Assembly: GCA_019634415.1 (NCBI GenBank) | Contig: JAHQVJ010000116.1 | Location: 1-64,000 of the forward strand | Reading direction: 5' to 3' | DNA from: Myxococcales bacterium | Lineage (GTDB): Bacteria > Myxococcota_A > UBA796 > GCA-2862545 | DNA length: 64,000 bases | Part shown: positions 17,424-26,932 of the stretch, piece after piece | Layout: the number at the start of each line of letters is the position of its first letter | Position numbering within the stretch: the first letter of the stretch is position 1 | The notes under the pieces: model-generated | Databases searched by the model: none | The model's input: only the letters and a program-made list of their open reading frames with translations | Told to the model about the DNA's origin: nothing | Position numbers and translations under genes: made by a program

Positions 17424-18155
17424 TCACACACCGTTCAGGCGAACCCCGCCGGAGCCCGTGTCCACGCGGATCTGCGAGGTGGCGCTCGGATCGTCGGTGA
17501 TGCCGGTGGTGGTGACGCGACCGGAGCCCGTGCTGATCCGCAGGTCGTAGGCTCCCTCGGGAACCCAGATGTCCACGCCACCCGAGCCGGTGTCCACCTC
17601 GACGAGATCGGGGGCGACGAGCAGATCCAGGGAGACGGAGCCGGAGCCCGTGTCGGCGCTCGCCTGCGACAGCTCCGAGGTGATCACGTCGATGCGGCCG
17701 CTGCCGGTATCTGCCTCGAGCGTGCCCACGACGTCGCGCATCTCGATGCGGCCGCTTCCGGTGGAGGCGACGAGATCGCCCTGCAGCCCCTCGGCCACGA
17801 TGGCACCGCTGCCGGTGTCGGCCAGCAGCGAGGTGGCCTCGGGCACCCGGATCACGAAGTCCACCGAGCAGGCCACGCGCCAGCCACCGCGATCGCAGCG
17901 GGACCTTAGCACCAGCGTGTCTCCCTCCACATACCCTTCGATCTCCGGGGGTTCGCCGGAGTAGCGGAGGGTCTGCTGCACCTCGATCCGGTCCACGGAG
18001 GGATCCACGATGGCCTCGATTCGTCCCGCACCCGTGTCCACCTCGAGGTGAGCGACGGCCTCGGTGAACTCCAGGTCCTGCGTCTGCGTGGTGGTCGCGA
18101 CGATACAGCCCTGGAAGAAGCCGGCAACGAAGAGGGTCGTGATGGCGTTACGCAT
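17424..18155 (-). CDS. DUF4097-like beta-helix lipoprotein with DTGSG repeats
   Basis: This 243-residue lipoprotein starts at ATG 18155 (GGAGAAG upstream) with leader MRNAITTLFVAGFFQGC. The mature part is a repeated beta-strand ladder in which DTGSG, STGSG or DTGAG recurs eight times at spacings of about 15-25 residues, typical of DUF4097 right-handed beta-helix proteins. CDRGGWRVACSV adds a likely disulfide. The function of the family is unknown, though related domains occur in bactofilin-like and surface proteins. It is divergent from the secreted protein at 18227. Confidence 0.7.
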   Translation of the reverse strand: MRNAITTLFVAGFFQGCIVATTTQTQDLEFTEAVAHLEVDTGAGRIEAIVDPSVDRIEVQQTLRYSGEPPEIEGYVEGDTLVLRSRCDRGGWRVACSVDFVIRVPEATSLLADTGSGAIVAEGLQGDLVASTGSGRIEMRDVVGTLEADTGSGRIDVITSELSQASADTGSGSVSLDLLVAPDLVEVDTGSGGVDIWVPEGAYDLRISTGSGRVTTTGITDDPSATSQIRVDTGSGGVRLNGV

Positions 18156-18226
18156 GGTTCTTCTCCAATCCTGCTTCCTGGACACCACCGCTGGTCGAAG
18201 CTGACACCCTCCGCCGGGAGATGGTC

Positions 18227-19345
18227 ATGATTCGCGTTCTCGCCTGCCTTTCACTGTTCACCGCATCGCTGGCCCAGGCAAAACCGACGGCCGAGGCCCT
18301 CGAGGGCTGGAAGAGCACGCGGTGGCACATCGAGATGGAGCAGACGCTGCCCGTACCCGTGGAGCTGGCAGCCACCTTCAACCACAGTTTTCGCACTCGC
18401 GGCCTGCAGGTGCGCGCCGTCGTCAGCTGCCCCACCTTCGAGCGCTACGGCAAGAGCAAGGCGAGCCTCACCTGTCGCTTCGAGGAGCTGTCGGTCAAGG
18501 CCACGCCACGCCGACTGAACCAGGCGCCCACGGTGTACGCACAGAACGAGCGGGTCATCGCGGACGTGGAGACGCGGCTCAAGGAGCACGCCTTCGAGGT
18601 GGTGGTGTCGGCGGACGGCCGCATCGTGAGCGTGGATCTGCCCGAGCTCGAGTGGCGCAACCGGCGGGAGTCGGAGAACCGGGAGGTGCTGCGGAGGATC
18701 GTCTACGATCTGGTGGCACCGTGGCACCTGCGGCGCGACGACGAGTGGAAGCTGGGATTCGTGGAGCGCAACTCGGTGCTGATCCGCGCGCCGGGCCAGC
18801 CGGGCGGAACGGGCCGCTCCAAGATGGAGCACTCGGTGTCGGAGGTGGAAGGCCGACGGGTGCTGCAGTCCAAGGCCAAGGGAGGCTTCACCGCCCCCTA
18901 CGAGCCCTTCGTGAACGGCCAGAGCGGGCTGACCGAGGAGAGCGTGGCGCTGAACGACTCCGACGGCCGCGGCGCAGGGAACCCGAGCGCCTCGGTGGGG
19001 AGCGTGGCCACCAGCGGCGCACCGGGATCGCAGTCCACCACGAGCATCGGGTTGGACGGCGCGCGCAACGCCGAGGCTCCCACGGACTACACCTTCACCG
19101 GGGAGCTGACCTCGGTGGCGGTGGTGGACGACCACGGACGCGTCACCGAGCGCGTGTGGGCCATGCTCGGAAAGCCCACGGCCTCGTCGCTGGGCAACTT
19201 CCAGAACGCCAGCGTGTGGTACGCGGGGCACGCACGAGAGCTCGACGAGGGAGAGCGGCCGGCCGTGGGCACCAGCGGCCTCGTGGCGCCTCCGGGTGTG
19301 AAGACCGATCGCGTGCCCGCCTGGGTGCCCCTCAGCACGTTCTGA
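18227..19345 (+). CDS. Secreted protein of unknown function
   Basis: This 372-residue protein starts at ATG 18227 (GGGAG 6 bases upstream; the ATG at 18221 is too close to that SD). Signal peptide MIRVLACLSLFTASLAQA is followed by KPTAEALEGW. The rest is soluble and mixed alpha/beta, with two cysteines in SCPTFERYGKSKASLTC. The central region is charged, a Ser/Gly/Ala linker follows (about 240-285), and a short C-terminal strand domain closes it. I recognise no family. It is 6 bases upstream of the quinone oxidoreductase and probably co-transcribed with it. Confidence 0.65.
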   Translation: MIRVLACLSLFTASLAQAKPTAEALEGWKSTRWHIEMEQTLPVPVELAATFNHSFRTRGLQVRAVVSCPTFERYGKSKASLTCRFEELSVKATPRRLNQAPTVYAQNERVIADVETRLKEHAFEVVVSADGRIVSVDLPELEWRNRRESENREVLRRIVYDLVAPWHLRRDDEWKLGFVERNSVLIRAPGQPGGTGRSKMEHSVSEVEGRRVLQSKAKGGFTAPYEPFVNGQSGLTEESVALNDSDGRGAGNPSASVGSVATSGAPGSQSTTSIGLDGARNAEAPTDYTFTGELTSVAVVDDHGRVTERVWAMLGKPTASSLGNFQNASVWYAGHARELDEGERPAVGTSGLVAPPGVKTDRVPAWVPLSTF

Positions 19346-19351
19346 GCCGTC

Positions 19352-20317
19352 GTGCGCATCGTCGACCACCGTCAGGGAGAGCGGCTCCTCCTGACCGAAG
19401 CCCCCGTTCCCGAGCCAGGCCCGGGTGAGGTCCGGATCCGCGTGGCCGCAGCGGGCGTGAACCGGGCGGATCTGATGCAACGGGCGGGCCACTATCCCCC
19501 GCCACCGGGGGCCTCTCCGATCCTGGGACTGGAGGTGAGCGGCACCGTCGAGGCGGTGCACGAGGGCGTGACCGATCTCGCCGTGGGCGACGAGGTGTGC
19601 GCCTTGTTGGCGGGGGGCGGCTACGCCGAGCAGGTGGTGTGCCCCGCGTCGCACACGCTGCCCGTGCCGGGTCCGGTCTCGCTGGTGCACGCCGCTGCGC
19701 TGCCGGAGGTGTTCGCCACCGCGTTCATGGTGCTGCGCACCGAGGGGCGGCTGCAGCCGGGTGAGCGGGTGCTGGTGCACGCAGGCGCCAGCGGCGTGGG
19801 TACGGCCACCCTGCAGCTGTGCCGCGCCTGGGGCGCTCCGGCCTTCGCCACGGCGGGCGGCGCCCACAAGGTGGCCCGCTGCCTCGAGATGGGTGCTGCA
19901 GCGGCCCACGACCGCCACAGCGGCCCCTGGGCGGACGCGGTGGCAGCCTGGACCCCAGACGGCGTGGACGTGGTCCTGGACCCCGTGGGAGGCGCCTACC
20001 TGGCCGACGACCAGCGGGTGCTGGCGGCCGACGGGCGCATCGTGGTGATCGGCTTGCTGGGCGGTCGCGAGGCCCGCATCGATCAGGGGCGGCTGCTGGT
20101 GAAGCGGCAGCGGATCCTGGGAACCACGCTGCGGGCACGGTCGGTTGCAGCGAAGGCGGAGCTGCTGTCGGGGGTGCGGCGCGACGTGTGGCCCCACCTC
20201 GAGCAGTCGGCGATCCAGCCCGTGATCCACGAGGTGCTACCCATGGAGGCCGCCGACCGAGCCCATCAGCTGTTGGCGAGCAACGCCACCGTGGGGAAGG
20301 TGCTCCTCACCTGGTGA
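19352..20317 (+). CDS. Zinc-type alcohol dehydrogenase-like NAD(P)H:quinone oxidoreductase (PIG3-like)
   Basis: This 321-residue enzyme of the medium-chain dehydrogenase/reductase family starts with GTG at 19352. It has GroES-like N-terminal sequence (GEVRIRVAAAGVNRADLMQRAGHYPPPPG) without zinc ligands, and a Rossmann domain with HAGASGVGTATLQL (NADPH-binding AxxGxxG). The N-terminal YPPPPGASPILGLEVSG block is typical of the TP53I3/PIG3 quinone oxidoreductase subgroup, which reduces quinones or enals with NADPH in the cytoplasm. Its 3' end overlaps the convergent ASST-like gene by 11 bases. Confidence 0.9.
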   Translation: MRIVDHRQGERLLLTEAPVPEPGPGEVRIRVAAAGVNRADLMQRAGHYPPPPGASPILGLEVSGTVEAVHEGVTDLAVGDEVCALLAGGGYAEQVVCPASHTLPVPGPVSLVHAAALPEVFATAFMVLRTEGRLQPGERVLVHAGASGVGTATLQLCRAWGAPAFATAGGAHKVARCLEMGAAAAHDRHSGPWADAVAAWTPDGVDVVLDPVGGAYLADDQRVLAADGRIVVIGLLGGREARIDQGRLLVKRQRILGTTLRARSVAAKAELLSGVRRDVWPHLEQSAIQPVIHEVLPMEAADRAHQLLASNATVGKVLLTW

Positions 20318-21671
20318 GCCCGATCTGGATCGGGATCCCCCGGTTCATGGACAGAAAGCCACCGAAGCCCCCACACGCCGCCGTCATGCTCCACGACGGC
20401 TCGGTCTCCTCTTCGCCGAACACCGACACGCGGTTCGCGCCTGGGCAGGTGACCATCACCCCGTCCTCGGTGGGCACTGCACCGCCCTGGATGGTGCAGT
20501 TGCGCTCGGTGGCCAGCTCCCAGCTCCCGGTCACGGGCAGCGTGCCCGTCTCGGCGTCGAGCTCCATGCGCAGGGCCCGCGAGGCGGAGTTGTCGAAGAG
20601 CCACAGCGCAGATCCGTGCACGGACGCATCGTGTTGACCGCGAAACCCGTCGCTGCCAGCCCCTGCCACGAAGTCGGCGTCGGGCAGCCCCCGATCGGGC
20701 CCCCCCGACGCATGCCACAGCACCTCCAAGAACGTCTCGGACGCCGGATCTCCATCCACCGCCACCACGCCGCTGAAGGTGAGGAACGACAGCACGATCA
20801 CGCCGTCATCGGACACGTTGATGCTGTTGCCGTGGCTCCAGTCGGGCGAGCCGCCGTCCACGGTGAAGTGCTCGTCCATGAACCAGCTCCCCAACAGCAC
20901 GTCGTCGTCGAACACGTGCACGCCGTCCACGGTGTAGCCGCCCACGTTCCGCTGGAAGAGCACGTAGCGATAGTCGCCCCACCGGTCGGTGTCGTGGTGA
21001 GCGCGCCCTTGGTAGTCCCGACCCTGGGCGAGCTCGAGCACGATCTCACCGCCCACGTGCTGCTCCCGAAAGCCGTTGGCGCCCGACACGAGCAGCGTGT
21101 CGTGCTCCTGCGACCAGGCGTAGCCGCCGAACCCGCCGGGCTCGAAGACCTCGTTGTCCTGGTAGAAAACCACCCGTCCCTGGGGATCGATCATCACGAA
21201 GGTGGCCTGACCGAAGGCGCTGTCGCACTGCACGGGTCGGAGCACCGCGTCGAAGCCACTGGCCTCGCCGCTCGCGTCCACGCGCAGCCTGCCGAGATCC
21301 GAGGGCAGCTCGCCGGTCTCGATCTCGCCGCTCACGTCTCCCACGGTCCAGGTGTAGCGGGTGCTCGCCACCAGCCCCCAGCCGAGCAGGCTGTGCCGCG
21401 TGGCGGCCAGGGGAGCCACGAAGGTGCGCGTGGGCACGCCCTGTGCCGACAACGTCAGCTCGGTGGAACCAGCCTCCGCGAGCTCCACGCTGCACCGCAC
21501 GCGCAGCGCGTTGTCGGTGGCCTCACAGCTCGCCGCCACCACCCCGCTCGTCGGCTCCTGGGTGGGCTCGGACACATACACCGTGCCCACGTCCGTCGAC
21601 GTGCCCCTGGCCGGCTCCTGCGGCCCACTGCACGCCACCACACCCACGACGACGACCAAGCCTACCCGCAC
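20307..21671 (-). CDS. Arylsulfotransferase-like (ASST) beta-propeller lipoprotein, copy 2
   Basis: The start is set at GTG 21671 because GGAGGAG lies directly upstream and the signal peptide VRVGLVVVVGVVAC then begins at once; a GTG at 21716 gives a 15-residue extension. The 454-residue product has a Thr/Glu/Pro linker and propeller motifs parallel to the gene at 12020-13375: IDPQGRVVFYQ, SPDWSHGNSINV, GFRGQHDASVHGSALWLFDN and NCTIQGGAVPTEDGVMVTCPG. As in copy 1, the Arg/His after the LSx strand of true AssT is replaced (LSFLTFSGVV), so it may bind rather than transfer. Two copies 7 kb apart suggest an old duplication. Confidence 0.6.
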   Translation of the reverse strand: MRVGLVVVVGVVACSGPQEPARGTSTDVGTVYVSEPTQEPTSGVVAASCEATDNALRVRCSVELAEAGSTELTLSAQGVPTRTFVAPLAATRHSLLGWGLVASTRYTWTVGDVSGEIETGELPSDLGRLRVDASGEASGFDAVLRPVQCDSAFGQATFVMIDPQGRVVFYQDNEVFEPGGFGGYAWSQEHDTLLVSGANGFREQHVGGEIVLELAQGRDYQGRAHHDTDRWGDYRYVLFQRNVGGYTVDGVHVFDDDVLLGSWFMDEHFTVDGGSPDWSHGNSINVSDDGVIVLSFLTFSGVVAVDGDPASETFLEVLWHASGGPDRGLPDADFVAGAGSDGFRGQHDASVHGSALWLFDNSASRALRMELDAETGTLPVTGSWELATERNCTIQGGAVPTEDGVMVTCPGANRVSVFGEEETEPSWSMTAACGGFGGFLSMNRGIPIQIGLTR

Positions 21672-21738
21672 ACGCTCCTCCAGGGCCCACACGAGTTCAT
21701 GCCGCCACCCGGTCACTCCTGATCGACCCGCCCGCAGC

Positions 21739-23481
21739 TCATGGACGGTTGTCCTTCACCGTGACCGTTCCCCCGATGTTCTCGGGCCCGATGGCATCGA
21801 TCCAGGCGCTCGCAGCCGCATCGGAGAGCCTGTCGTTGCCCGTCACCGTGACCGCTCCCCCCACGGAGCCGACGCCGTGCAGCGGCGCGAGCGTGGTCAG
21901 TCCACCGTTGTCGCGCACCTCCGCGTCGCCCGTGATGGCGACGATCTGGGCCAAGGCCGACAGATCGTCGAGGACGAGGTTGTCCTGCAGCTGCAAGCCA
22001 CCAAGCGCCGTGAGCTCCGACAGGCCGCCGAGTCCGTCCAGCGTGGGGTGCATCACCACCGACAGGGTGCCCACGAGCGTCTCGAGCGCATCGAAGCCGT
22101 CGATGTCGTCGAGATCGTCGTTGTCCTCGAAGCGAAGATCACCGGACACGGTGTGCAGCGCCGGCAGCGCGTCGAAGCGAGACACGGGCAGCCGCAGCAC
22201 ACCCAGCCCCCCCACCTCCACCAGCTCCGACAGACCCACCAGCGGGTTCGCCGAGCGCAGCTCGGGCAGGTCGTCGAGCGTGAGCGTGCCATCCACAGCC
22301 GTGAGGTTGACGAAGCCCGTGAGCTGCTCCATCCCCTCGTTGCGGGCCAGCACCAGATCGCCCCCCACGCGGCGCAGGTTGTCGAAGCCCGTCACGCCCC
22401 GGAGCAGCGGGTCGTCGGCCACCACCAGATCACCGGGAGCCTCGGGGAGCAGCGTGAAGCCCTCCACGCTGGCTAGCTCGGGGTTGTCCACGATGCGCAG
22501 CGAGCCACCCAGCGTCTCCAGGAACTGGAACGCCCAGTGGTCGAGCTGCCGAAGCCCCGTGCGCTCGATCCGCAGATCCCCGTCGATGCGCACCACGGCG
22601 TTGGTCTCGGCCAGCTCCTGGAGAGCCGGCGCGTCCAGCACCTCGAAGAACCCGAACACCTCACGCAGCCGCGGCAGCGCCACCTGTCGCAGGGCCGGTA
22701 GCTCCGACAGCGAGACGGCCCCCGCCCGCTGCAGCCCGTCGAGGCGCAGGTACACCAAAGCCCAGGTGTTGCGCACCGTCAGGTGGCCCCCCACCCGATC
22801 CAGCCGCGGCAGCTCCACGCCGTCGAGCACGTGCCCCTCGAGGGTCGTGGCTCCCACGATCTCGACGAGCTGCGGTGCCTCGAGTCGCTTGGCGTCCCCG
22901 GTGACCAGCAGCGTGCCCGTGATCTCGACGAGCTCGGGCAGCACCACCGTGCCCTCTTGCACGACCACCGGCCCATCCACCGCACACAGGCACGGCAGCG
23001 TCGCCGAGCCCGTCACCGTCAGGCCCTCCACCACGTTCACGCCGGAGCTGCACAGCGCGTCGGCGTCGGCCTGGGTCGCGATGGTCGCCGCATCGCCCCG
23101 CACACGCTCGTCGCAGGGCCCGGCAGGGGCGTCTTCGCCGGGCGCGCCGCACTCGAGCCACTGGTCGAAGCGAGACACGTCGCGCGCGTCCACGCCCCCC
23201 AGGGGCGGCATGGCGGGCACGTCGCCGGTGGCCCACACCCGCACGGCCGTGGCGTGAGTGATCACGTCGCTGTAGGTGTCGAAGTCGACACCAGCGGGCG
23301 CGCCCTGGCGGGCGGCCTCGCCCGTGAGGCTGCGGGTGTGGCAGGGCGTGCACCACGTCTGCACGTGGCCCTGGGCGAAGTTGCTCCAGGTGGGCGCCTC
23401 CGGGGCCGTGCACGGATCCGTGGGCGTGTCCGTGCCGCCCGAGCACGCGGCCAACGCCAGGAGGAGCCCTCCGAGCCTCAC
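21739..23481 (-). CDS. Lipoprotein with cytochrome c-type CxxCH domain and receptor-L-domain (leucine-rich) repeats
   Basis: The GTG start at 23481 overlaps the stop of the upstream haem lipoprotein (GTGA). The 580-residue product has lipobox ALAAC (Cys13), then a small domain with CTPCH at 44-48 and a downstream VPAMPP, the pattern of single-haem c-type domains in DUF1588/DUF1592-associated proteins. From about 130 to the end there are receptor-L-like leucine-rich repeats: recurring L-x-x-L-x-x-V-x-G-x-L-x-V-x-x-N or D strands such as VGGDLVLARNEGMEQLTGF and VSGDLRFEDNDDLDDIDGF. This fuses an electron-transfer module to a recognition-type solenoid on the cell surface. The frame stays open upstream of the start but that part is shadow of the neighbour. 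Confidence 0.75.
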   Translation of the reverse strand: MRLGGLLLALAACSGGTDTPTDPCTAPEAPTWSNFAQGHVQTWCTPCHTRSLTGEAARQGAPAGVDFDTYSDVITHATAVRVWATGDVPAMPPLGGVDARDVSRFDQWLECGAPGEDAPAGPCDERVRGDAATIATQADADALCSSGVNVVEGLTVTGSATLPCLCAVDGPVVVQEGTVVLPELVEITGTLLVTGDAKRLEAPQLVEIVGATTLEGHVLDGVELPRLDRVGGHLTVRNTWALVYLRLDGLQRAGAVSLSELPALRQVALPRLREVFGFFEVLDAPALQELAETNAVVRIDGDLRIERTGLRQLDHWAFQFLETLGGSLRIVDNPELASVEGFTLLPEAPGDLVVADDPLLRGVTGFDNLRRVGGDLVLARNEGMEQLTGFVNLTAVDGTLTLDDLPELRSANPLVGLSELVEVGGLGVLRLPVSRFDALPALHTVSGDLRFEDNDDLDDIDGFDALETLVGTLSVVMHPTLDGLGGLSELTALGGLQLQDNLVLDDLSALAQIVAITGDAEVRDNGGLTTLAPLHGVGSVGGAVTVTGNDRLSDAAASAWIDAIGPENIGGTVTVKDNRP

Positions 23482-25247
23482 CAGAACATCATCCGCGGAT
23501 CCTGGAGCAGCGCGCTGATGGTCAGCTTCCAGGCGCCAGGGGCATCGCCTCGCTGCTGCAGGCCCACCTTGTACAGCTGAAGGCTCGCCGACACCTCGTC
23601 GCCGTTGGGCTTCACGCGCTCGCCGAGGATCCGCAGGTACAGCCAGGCCAGCTGCTCGCGCACGGCCTTCTCCGACAGCGTGTCGGCCTCCACCAGCCGC
23701 AGCAGCCGCCGCTCGGCGGGAGGCAGCGCGAAGTCCGTGTCCACCACTCGGCCTGCCGCGTCCGACGCAAGCACGCTCATGGTGAGGGTCTTGGTGGGGG
23801 TGGGGTTGTGGGTGGGGGTGACGATGACCTTGCCGTCGACCCCGCCGGCCATGGAGCGGAAGCCGTACACGTCGCTCACGGACAGGTCCACGGCCCCCCA
23901 GCACTGGGTGCCGAACCGCTGCACGTCGGAGCGGCCAGGGCTGTCGCAGCTGGGCGGATCCGCCTCGGACATCCAGCGGTAGCCCGTGAGCGCCTGCACC
24001 GCGCGGGCGTACTGCTCGGGCCGCACGGTCTTGAGCCCGGCCACGGGATGCTCGGCCTCCTCGGACCGCACCGCCAGGAAGGCAGGGTGGGTCACCACGT
24101 CGTGCACCAAGGAGCGGGCATCGAAGCCGGAGTCCTCGAAGCGCGCCTGCAGGTCCACCGCGATGTCGAAGGGCACCTCGTCGGGATCCGTCTGGGACAG
24201 GTAGCCGAAGAAGGTCCGGGCCATGCACTGCGAGAAGCGGGGGTCGTCTGCGATGAGCTGCCCCACCTCGGACAGATCCCGAGCGGGGGTGCCGTAGTAG
24301 CTGGGGGCGCGCAGGTCCCACAGCAGCCAGTCGTCTTCGTCGGCCGGGTTGTACTGCTTGATGGGGTAGCAGTAGTCCTCGGGCAGGTAGCTGGGGCCGA
24401 ACTCGGGCGTGTTGCCGTCGGTCCAGTCGAAGGCGCAGCCGTACTCGCGGTGGCTGTCGGCCACGTAGTTGCGGTGGATGAGCTTCTTGTAGCCCCAGAA
24501 GTAGGCGGACATGGAATCCAGCGCCTGGTGACAGGTGACGCAGTCGGCGCGGTCCTGCACCGCATCGGCCACGGCCTGCTCGTCGGCGACGTTCACGCCG
24601 CCGTCCACCAGGATGTCGCGCGACTCGAAGTCCTCGCACAGCAGCCGGCTGGCCACCATGTTGGCCCGGCCCCGGTTGAAGTTGCTGCCGTCGCTCTCCC
24701 AGCGACGCCACACCTGGGCACTCGACAGGATGCCAGCCTTGGGGCGCGCATCGGGCCAGCTGGACAGCTGCCAGCCCCCCAGGGCGAAGTCGTAGGGCAC
24801 CCCGTAGATCCGCGCCGTGACGTCTCCGGTCATCATGTCGGAGGCGGTGACGATGTCGGTGAAGGGCCGGTCCGTCATGACCACGTGCTCGATGAAGCGC
24901 AGCGGCTCCTCGACGGTGCCCTGGTACATGTCGTCGAGCTGGTAGCCCTCCAGGTCACCCACGGCGGGCAGCTGGTTGAAGGTGTCGTTGCGGAGCAGCA
25001 GCACCTCGGCCCACATGTCGCGGATGGTGGCCCCGAAGGCGTCGCTGTGCATCCACTCGTCGACGAGATCGGGCAGCGCGTCGGGGTCGTCCTCGATGCG
25101 CTCGATCTCGGCGATGCTAGGGCGAACGCCACGAACGGCCATGGATACGCGCACGAGTTGGTCGGAGGGGGAGCCGAGCACGAGGCCATCGTCTCGCCCG
25201 TTCCCCCCGCCACACGCCAACAAGCCAGCCAGACCCATGGTGAACAT
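23478..25247 (-). CDS. DUF1592/DUF1549-type lipoprotein with CxxCH haem motif
   Basis: This 589-residue lipoprotein starts at MFTMGLAGLLAC (ATG 25247). VRVSMAVRGVRPSIAEIERIEDDPDALPDLVD is the N-terminal motif of planctomycete/myxobacterial DUF1549-like proteins, which occur with c-type haem domains. CVTCH at 236-240 is a haem c attachment site, and the next stretch (ALDSMSAYFWGYKKL) fits a DUF1588/DUF1592-type domain. These proteins are secreted or periplasmic and of unknown catalytic role, often paired with a second haem protein. Here the coupled downstream gene also carries CxxCH. It is divergent from the VCBS/ASPIC lipoprotein at 25300. Confidence 0.7.
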   Translation of the reverse strand: MFTMGLAGLLACGGGNGRDDGLVLGSPSDQLVRVSMAVRGVRPSIAEIERIEDDPDALPDLVDEWMHSDAFGATIRDMWAEVLLLRNDTFNQLPAVGDLEGYQLDDMYQGTVEEPLRFIEHVVMTDRPFTDIVTASDMMTGDVTARIYGVPYDFALGGWQLSSWPDARPKAGILSSAQVWRRWESDGSNFNRGRANMVASRLLCEDFESRDILVDGGVNVADEQAVADAVQDRADCVTCHQALDSMSAYFWGYKKLIHRNYVADSHREYGCAFDWTDGNTPEFGPSYLPEDYCYPIKQYNPADEDDWLLWDLRAPSYYGTPARDLSEVGQLIADDPRFSQCMARTFFGYLSQTDPDEVPFDIAVDLQARFEDSGFDARSLVHDVVTHPAFLAVRSEEAEHPVAGLKTVRPEQYARAVQALTGYRWMSEADPPSCDSPGRSDVQRFGTQCWGAVDLSVSDVYGFRSMAGGVDGKVIVTPTHNPTPTKTLTMSVLASDAAGRVVDTDFALPPAERRLLRLVEADTLSEKAVREQLAWLYLRILGERVKPNGDEVSASLQLYKVGLQQRGDAPGAWKLTISALLQDPRMMFW

Positions 25248-25299
25248 GGCGCTCAATCTATCATCGGCGAGTGGGACCCGCGCGTGTAACCATGGGCCC

Positions 25300-26844
25300 A
25301 TGCAAAGGCTGTGGCTGGGAGTGGTGATCGGATGCACGGGGAGCGTGGACCCTCGCGTCACGGAGTCCGGCCCCATCGAGTGCGGCAGCGAGCGCACCAC
25401 GGTCTTCACCCGCACCGTGCTCGGGGAGGAGTGGCGCCGCACGGGCAACCTGACGGAGGGCGGCCGCGGCGTGACGGTGGCGGACTTCGACGGCGACGGG
25501 GTGCTCGACCTGTTCGTGCCACAGACCGAGCCCGTGTCCCGCCTGCTGCGCGGTCGCGGCGACGGCACCTTCGACGACGTCACCGAGACGGCGATGCCCG
25601 AGGGTGGCCTGCGCGACGCCTTCGGCGCCAGTGCCGCAGACTTCGACGGTGACGCCGATCTCGATCTGGTGGTCTACCGGGCGCGCGAGCCCGTGACGCT
25701 GCTGGTCAACGACGGGGCCGGGACCTTCACGGCCCGCGCCGAGCCCAGCTGGGATCCGCAGGTGGCGGGATGTGGCGGGGCAGCGGCCTGGGCGGACTTC
25801 GATCTCGACGGTGATCTCGATCTGTTCTACGGCCGGCTCGGGATCAACGGCCAGGAGGGCTACAGCCCCTGCGACAGCACCCTGCTGCGCAACGACGGCG
25901 GCGGGGCCTTCGCCATCGTGAACGACCTGCTCACCCCCGACCTGCAGTACCTGCGCGTCATGGCCGCAGGCTGGCACCAGATCGACGACGATCCCGAGCC
26001 CGAGCTGTACGTGGTGGCGGATCTGCCCGAGGTGCTCGACGGCAACTTGCTCCTCGACAACACGGACGGGGTGCTCACCCAGCTCGAGGGCACGGGTACC
26101 GAGGTCAGCCTGGCGGGCATGGGTCTCGCCGCAGGCGATCTGAACGGCGACGGCATCACCGACTTCGCCGTGCCGGGGATCGACGAGATCGCGCTGCTGC
26201 AGTCCTCGGAGTCGGGGATCTGGGTGGACGTGGCCCAGTCCAAGTCGCTGGTGCCCGACGTGGCCAACCGTCAGCGCGTGGCCTGGGGTGGGCAGCTCGT
26301 GGACCTCGACAACGACGGGCTGCTGGATCTGCCCATGGGCTACGGCGCGATCCCACAGAGCAGCAACGCCGAGATGCGCCAGGCCGACGAGATCTATCGG
26401 AACACCGGCGAGGCCTTCGAGCGGGTGGGGGCGGCCTGGGGCTTCGGCGACGACAACGTGATCCGCGGCTACGTGGTGGCGGATCTGGACGGCAACGGCT
26501 GGCTCGACGTGGTGAAGCGGGAGCTTGGCGGCCGCGTGGTCGTCTACCAGCAGCACTGCGATCCGGGCGCACACTGGCTGGCGATCCGGCTGCACGACGC
26601 CGGCGCGAACGCGTTCGGCGTGGGGGCCACGATCACGGTGGAGGCGGGCGATCTGCGGCTTCAGCGCACGGTGGAGGCCGGTAGCACGAGCTTCAACTCG
26701 GGGGGGCCACCCCAGGTGCACGTCGGCCTGGGCACCGAAGCCCGCGTCGACGCCATCGAGGTGCGCTGGCCCGACGGGCGCGTCACGGAGCATCGCGGCA
26801 TGGACGCCGACCAGTGGGTGGACATCCGCTCCACCCCGCCCTAG
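25300..26844 (+). CDS. VCBS/FG-GAP repeat and ASPIC/UnbV-domain lipoprotein
   Basis: This 514-residue protein starts at MQRLWLGVVIGC (lipobox VIGC) and has repeated calcium-binding FG-GAP/VCBS loops: VADFDGDGVLDLFV, AADFDGDADLDLVV, ADFDLDGDLDLFY, AGDLNGDGITDFAV, VDLDNDGLLDLPM and VADLDGNGWLDVV. These predict a seven-bladed integrin-like propeller. The C-terminus has the ASPIC/UnbV domain, GVGATITVEAGDLRLQRTVEAG, SGGPPQVHVGLG and IEVRWPDGR. Family members are secreted or lipid-anchored binding proteins, abundant in Myxococcota and Planctomycetota. It is divergent from the haem lipoprotein operon and may share its regulation. Confidence 0.88.
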   Translation: MQRLWLGVVIGCTGSVDPRVTESGPIECGSERTTVFTRTVLGEEWRRTGNLTEGGRGVTVADFDGDGVLDLFVPQTEPVSRLLRGRGDGTFDDVTETAMPEGGLRDAFGASAADFDGDADLDLVVYRAREPVTLLVNDGAGTFTARAEPSWDPQVAGCGGAAAWADFDLDGDLDLFYGRLGINGQEGYSPCDSTLLRNDGGGAFAIVNDLLTPDLQYLRVMAAGWHQIDDDPEPELYVVADLPEVLDGNLLLDNTDGVLTQLEGTGTEVSLAGMGLAAGDLNGDGITDFAVPGIDEIALLQSSESGIWVDVAQSKSLVPDVANRQRVAWGGQLVDLDNDGLLDLPMGYGAIPQSSNAEMRQADEIYRNTGEAFERVGAAWGFGDDNVIRGYVVADLDGNGWLDVVKRELGGRVVVYQQHCDPGAHWLAIRLHDAGANAFGVGATITVEAGDLRLQRTVEAGSTSFNSGGPPQVHVGLGTEARVDAIEVRWPDGRVTEHRGMDADQWVDIRSTPP

Positions 26845-26932
26845 CTATTGACCTACCGGTCGACGCTCCGCTGGGAGCGCGACGAACGTGCCTTCGCTGC
26901 TCCGCCCCCGCACGCACGCGAGCTGCTCCCGG

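Noticed and set aside
21739-24711. A 990-codon open frame extending upstream of the receptor-L lipoprotein
   Set aside because: Everything before GTG 23481 is Arg/Gly/Ala-rich and antisense-like to the DUF1592 gene; the lipoprotein leader begins exactly at 23481.
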